64,000 bases of DNA from Adineta ricciae (lineage: Eukaryota > Rotifera > Eurotatoria > Adinetida > Adinetidae): the NCBI GenBank assembly GCA_905250025.1, contig CAJNOJ010000002.1, positions 1,459,849 to 1,523,848 of the forward strand, in the 5' to 3' direction. The notes beneath the pieces were generated by a model that was given only the letters and a program-made list of their open reading frames with translations, made no database searches and had not been told where the DNA came from. Shown piece by piece: positions 60,120 through 64,000 of the stretch. The position numbers and the translations under genes were made by a program. Numbering within the stretch: the first letter of the stretch is position 1; every line of letters starts with the position of its first letter.

Positions 60120-60882
60120 TGTTTTATAAGCCTAAGCCGTGTCAAAAATCAACAATCGTGTGAAAGTGCCAGGTAAGTTTCTATCGATTTAAGTAATTCG
60201 ACAACCGTCGGCCGTGTTTGAATAACAGAAATGATTTCACTGGCTTGCATTTGATTCGCTTATAAACGCCAATAGAACACAAACACGATTGGTTTGCCGT
60301 AGGGCCAATGGTACATCGTTTATGCGTTTTCATTCGTCACCCAACAACCAATTACATCAGAACTCTGTGTGTCTGTCGGAGAAGCACACAGTAAGCGAGT
60401 TTTACAAAGAAAATTGTAAAAAGTTCTTTGATGAGTGCTATCGAAGATTACGAAAAGTATCCTCAACATTTAAATTCTTCTCTTAAACGACATAAAGAAT
60501 TTTACCAGCAGTTCGTAATTTTCTGAAGTATTCTTGTGTGCAGATATCAAAAGACTTCGTTTGGGATCTAGTAAAACGAACATCTTTTGGCCTGTAAATA
60601 TCATATTCCTTCTACATGCCTTTTTCGCTTTCTTACACATGAACGAATCGTTTTCGAACAAAAAATGTTAATAAAAAGGAAAGAACATAGCAAACTATCA
60701 GCAATACTAGATAAAAATCCATGCTTTACAACTGCTCTAGACTTTCACGTGCAAATCAAGTACTTATTTTTCAGGTATGAGTAACTATGTTATTTATGAG
60801 TCATGTCAATAATACTTTGACTATATAAACTAAATAACGTCATATTCAAAACGCACATTCAAAACGCACATTCATACGATCG
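60120..60882. other. Divergent intergenic region
   Basis: Lies between the AHSA1 start (-) and the 21-residue-repeat gene (+), so it should hold both promoters. A short direct repeat (attcaaaacgcacattcaaaacgcacattc) occurs just before 60883. No gene seen. Confidence 0.45.
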
Positions 60883-61713
60883 ATGTCAGAATCGAAATCG
60901 ACACTTGATATTCAACGCAACATTTATGAACAATTGTATTCTCAACATCAAGCTACTAGACGAGAACATCAAGACAGTCTCATTAAACCGCTACAGGATT
61001 TAAATGAAGAAGTACAACATTGTTTAGCCGCAGACAAGGGCACGTACGCAAAAGCGAAAGAAGAGTATCATCAAGACTTCAATATTTTCAAGCGTGCTTT
61101 TACCAGTGACGCTTCAGAACGCGAGGCAAAATCGGTGACACCTGTTAAAGAAATCTATCATGAACGAAAAGATCTAGCTGGAAAAGTTCTCGAATTACTC
61201 AAGGAAACAACCCAAGAAGCAAACCCTATCGAATCTCGAACGTATTGGAATGGTTCCATTGCAGTTGTATACAATCCGATAACTGGGCGTGCCGAATGGA
61301 AACAAAACTGGCACGGTGGTATTCACGGTGTGTTCAATCCTTCGACTGGTACCGTTGAATGGCAACAAGCATTTCACACTGGTGTCTTTGGAGTGTTCAA
61401 TCCGAAGTCAAACATGGTCGAATGGAAACGGAATTTCAATGGCGGTGTACATGGAGTCTATAACCCTTCTACACAAGAAATCGAATGGAAATCAGCGTTT
61501 CATAGTGGTGTTGGCGGTGTGTATAATCCACTTACCCATCAAGTAGAATGGAAAACAGCATTTAATGGCGGTGTCGTTGGATATTTTGATCACCAAACGC
61601 AACGGGTCGAATGGATAGATCAATGGCATCATGGAATCGCGCTAATCTTATGGGATCCAACTTCGAAAACCTATTTAACAACTGCTAGTTGTGGTTGGTA
61701 TGATAATGAATAA
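60883..61713 (+). CDS. Protein with seven exact 21-residue repeats, family unknown
   Basis: An intronless 276-aa frame. Residues 1-115 are helical and charged (QATRREHQDSLIKPL, EEYHQDF). Residues 122-268 are seven consecutive units of exactly 21 residues with consensus [WF]-[HN]-G-G-[VI]-x-G-V-[FY]-N-P-x-T-x-x-V-E-W-[KQ]-x-x. Each unit has an aromatic start, a Gly turn, an N-P turn and E-W, suggesting two short beta strands per repeat and a closed or stacked beta structure. Units 1 and 7 are the most diverged, as expected at the ends. I do not recognise the family. It has no signal peptide or membrane segment. The lack of introns is compatible with acquisition by transfer or retroposition. 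Confidence 0.75.
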   Translation: MSESKSTLDIQRNIYEQLYSQHQATRREHQDSLIKPLQDLNEEVQHCLAADKGTYAKAKEEYHQDFNIFKRAFTSDASEREAKSVTPVKEIYHERKDLAGKVLELLKETTQEANPIESRTYWNGSIAVVYNPITGRAEWKQNWHGGIHGVFNPSTGTVEWQQAFHTGVFGVFNPKSNMVEWKRNFNGGVHGVYNPSTQEIEWKSAFHSGVGGVYNPLTHQVEWKTAFNGGVVGYFDHQTQRVEWIDQWHHGIALILWDPTSKTYLTTASCGWYDNE

Positions 61714-62424
61714 ATGTTTTTGTTGGCCACATACGAACAAACCGTTAAATCTCAAATTCATCATCTTTCAGAATATTTTTGTCGAGACGGTTAATGTTAT
61801 GTTTTTCTTTTTTTCATAACTATGCACAATTGATTGAGTAACAATGATCTTTTGTTATTATTTCAATATTCACATAAACTGTAATAGAGCTAATCGGCTG
61901 AATACAATAGCTAATCTCTTTTGTCTGAAATACTTATTTCCAATCGTAACAGAAGTAAAAGATGAACTGTTGTTCTCGTGACGATGACTTTTATTTATAT
62001 GTAAGTTTTTCAGAGAAGAAAATGTCTCGCACTATTGTGCAAAACGTGTGAAAATTGAATTCGAACGTGTCAAACAGCGATTTTAATCTTAATTTGCTCC
62101 AAAATGATACACATCTAAATGGGTGAATTAATTGATCAATACCGATCATATTTTGCATAGAAATATGGATACTATTCTTCGTTCGGAGGATCAATTCGTC
62201 CTCTTTGATTATCTATCTGAATGCATCATCGCTCTTTCTAAATGGTCATAAAAGAGAAGAAAAATACGCATATACATGACCATATCGGCTAGGCGAGTCT
62301 GCACATATATTCTCTTCTCTTCTGACCACATTTATTCATTCGTTTCTCTTAAACAGTTTGTATCGGTGTAATCGTAAGTACAATCTTCCAAATGCTTTTG
62401 TTTTTCAAACACTGTAAATCCTAG
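61714..62424. other. Intergenic, 0.7 kb
   Basis: AT-rich; no gene seen. Probably the 3' UTR of the repeat protein and the promoter of the RRM gene. Confidence 0.45.
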
Positions 62425-63485
62425 ATGTCTGTCATTAATCACAATAAAAAACTCCTCTTCTCAAACTTATCCTACAAGACAACTGAACAAACGCTAACAA
62501 ACTATTTTTTAACGTACGGTTCAATCGAAGACTTAGTTTTGTACAAAGATGACCAAGATCAATCGTTACGTAAAGGTTTTCTTATCTATCAAGACACCGA
62601 CTCTGTGAACAAGATCATGTCGAAACGACCTCATTATATTGATGATAGACAAATTCATCTTCAACGACCCATACCAAATCAATATCGAACTAATCTGCCG
62701 GAGCAATTGGGATTAAATTTAACAGTTAATGAAATTTTTATTAGTCGTCTGTGCTCGGGTGAGCAACGCGAGATGTTAATGGGCTATTTTGAAAAATTTG
62801 GAAAAATAATTGATTGTCGAGTGTTTAATTCACATTCAAAAAATTCCAATCAAGCTGGCTATGCATTTCTACGCTTTCAGGATTACGATAGTGTTGGTAA
62901 GAAATTCAATTTCAACGGAAAAGAAACATAATGCGAGATTTTCCTTTCGTTTTCAGATCGGATTATTCTCTCAAGACCACATGTGATTCATTCGAGATTT
63001 TACAATATTAGAAAATGTATACCCAGAGAGTATAACTTTATCATATCGTCAACGAAACCTATTAGTCAGAATAAACCCGCATGGCGTCACTTCGCATTTG
63101 GTTTGATTAACACTAAAACACAGGAAATCACTTATCCATCGCTACCTTCTGTTCAGTGAGTTTTCAGTGTTTGAAGATATAATTCAAAGACATTTTACTC
63201 TATAGACATGAAAGACGCCAATCTCCAGCGAACGATTTCACACTGGTTGATCCACCACCATCTACAGCAGCATTAACTGTTTCGGTAGACCGAACAGAAT
63301 TGAAGAAGAGTGCTACAAATGATTTTGAATTGATCACAAATCATTCTCTATCATCTAGCAGTATATCAATTGTAAATTCGGACGATGATTTCACGCCCTT
63401 AGCATCGCCTCTCTACTCAACAGCGATCGCTTACTCACCCTCAATATTCGATCACGAGGATCGAAAAAATTACGAGTTAGTCTAA
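62425..63485 (+). CDS. RNA-binding protein with two RRM domains
   Basis: Exons 62425-62896, 62957-63155 and 63206-63485 encode 316 aa. RRM1 (about 8-80) has the RNP2-like LLFSNL and RNP1-like RKGFLIYQD. RRM2 (about 100-180) has IFISRL and the RNP1-like QAGYAFLRF; its end is completed by exon 2. The layout of two close RRMs resembles the hnRNP A/Musashi/DAZAP group, but the RNP1 aromatics are only partly kept. The remainder is Ser/Pro-rich and disordered, with acidic patches. Likely an RNA-binding regulator of mRNA; subfamily not resolved. Confidence 0.8.
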
Positions 63486-63679
63486 GGAGTTTGCTTTGTT
63501 TTTCTTTTTTGATGTATTTATCTGGTGTCTGTATAACGATATACGATTGCCTTTCTGGTTTGTATGGTCGAATGTCACTAACACGTGGATATGCATAAAT
63601 ACGTGTCTAATATTATTCTTATTGTCTTTTCATAAAATTTGTTTTTTTTTCCATTCATATGAATATGTAACTATATTTG

Positions 63680-64000
63680 ATAACTAATAAATAATATATG
63701 TATATAAATGTGTACGTTGCTCTCTAACAACAAAAAAACCCATAGTTTTAAACATCTATATGCCAAGAAGTTGGATTAGGAGTTTCATAGATCTGATCAC
63801 ATTGATCTTCATAATCATCATCACGACAAAAAGACATTCGTGTAATCAAAGGTGGTGGTGGTGGCGGAGGTAACAATGGTCGAGTTAATTCATGATCTTT
63901 GTGATCCTTCATCATTGTTGTATAACACTCGACAATATCAACAGGCGGATCAAGAGTCGTTCGAGTAACACCTGAATTCATGTCATAAACTGTTAGTGGA
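63680..64000 (-). repeat. Inner end of the second arm of a large inverted duplication
   Basis: The minus strand from the window end to about 63680 repeats the plus strand of about 41231-41735, disregarding the assembly duplication: the last KIRREL exon, its stop and about 65 bp of 3' flank. Beyond that the two sequences differ. The arms face each other across about 22 kb. The second arm continues past the window. Confidence 0.85.
63748..64000 (-). CDS. KIRREL: Second, inverted copy of the KIRREL last exon (partial)
   Basis: The minus-strand frame starting DMNSGVTRTTLDPP and ending WHIDV-stop (TAA at 63748-63750) matches the 41229-41441 exon except for an insertion of 13 codons rich in Pro (PLLPPPPPPPLIT) after HELTR and one His-to-Arg change (FCHDD to FCRDD). 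The open frame and the low, mostly in-frame divergence suggest a functional second copy (allele-like or paralog). The exon is cut by the window end; upstream exons would lie beyond 64000. Confidence 0.8.
   Translation of the reverse strand, partial: PLTVYDMNSGVTRTTLDPPVDIVECYTTMMKDHKDHELTRPLLPPPPPPPLITRMSFCRDDDYEDQCDQIYETPNPTSWHIDV

Overview
The window reads as metazoan nuclear DNA, most likely from a bdelloid rotifer. It is AT-rich, and almost every gene is split by very short introns (about 50-65 bp, GT...AG) whose phases join cleanly. It combines ordinary animal genes with features typical of bdelloids: an ADP-ribosyltransferase fused to kinesin-light-chain-like TPRs, decayed transposases, and an inverted duplication of a gene end. 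The taxon is an inference; no marker gene is present.

Left part (1-20.2 kb), mostly housekeeping or regulatory genes: the 3' end of a RasGRF-type Ras exchange factor (+), an orphan coiled-coil protein (+), a four-finger C2H2 factor (+), a PIM-like kinase (-), a PNT-domain protein without an ETS domain (+), an orphan helical protein (+) and an SLC16-like transporter (-).

Middle (20.2-38.9 kb), accessory and gene-poor: a 45-aa cysteine-rich microprotein ORF, a GC-rich homopolymer block with an ambiguous base, a broken Na+/H+ exchanger (SLC9C/SOS1-like), three patches rich in CCGGAA/TTCCGG, a 67-bp tandem repeat, and a segment of about 6 kb bounded by inverted repeats of about 250 bp. That segment carries an intact 730-aa ART-TPR gene and a dead Tc1/mariner-type transposase.

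Right part (38.9-64 kb), gene-dense: a five-Ig KIRREL/nephrin-like receptor (+, 5' exon not found, next to a 60-N gap), the complete 20-exon FNDC3 gene (-) with a 9-nt microexon and a probable alternative first exon, TPPP/p25-alpha (+), an AP-1-type bZIP factor (+), a calaxin-like EF-hand protein (-), AHSA1 (-), a protein with seven exact 21-residue repeats (+) and a two-RRM protein (+). The last 320 bases are an inverted, slightly diverged second copy of the last KIRREL exon and its 3' flank. The window therefore holds one arm end, a 22-kb spacer and the start of the other arm of a large palindrome-like arrangement. The genes share no single pathway, although several (TPPP, calaxin and possibly a sperm-type exchanger) fit cilia or microtubule biology.
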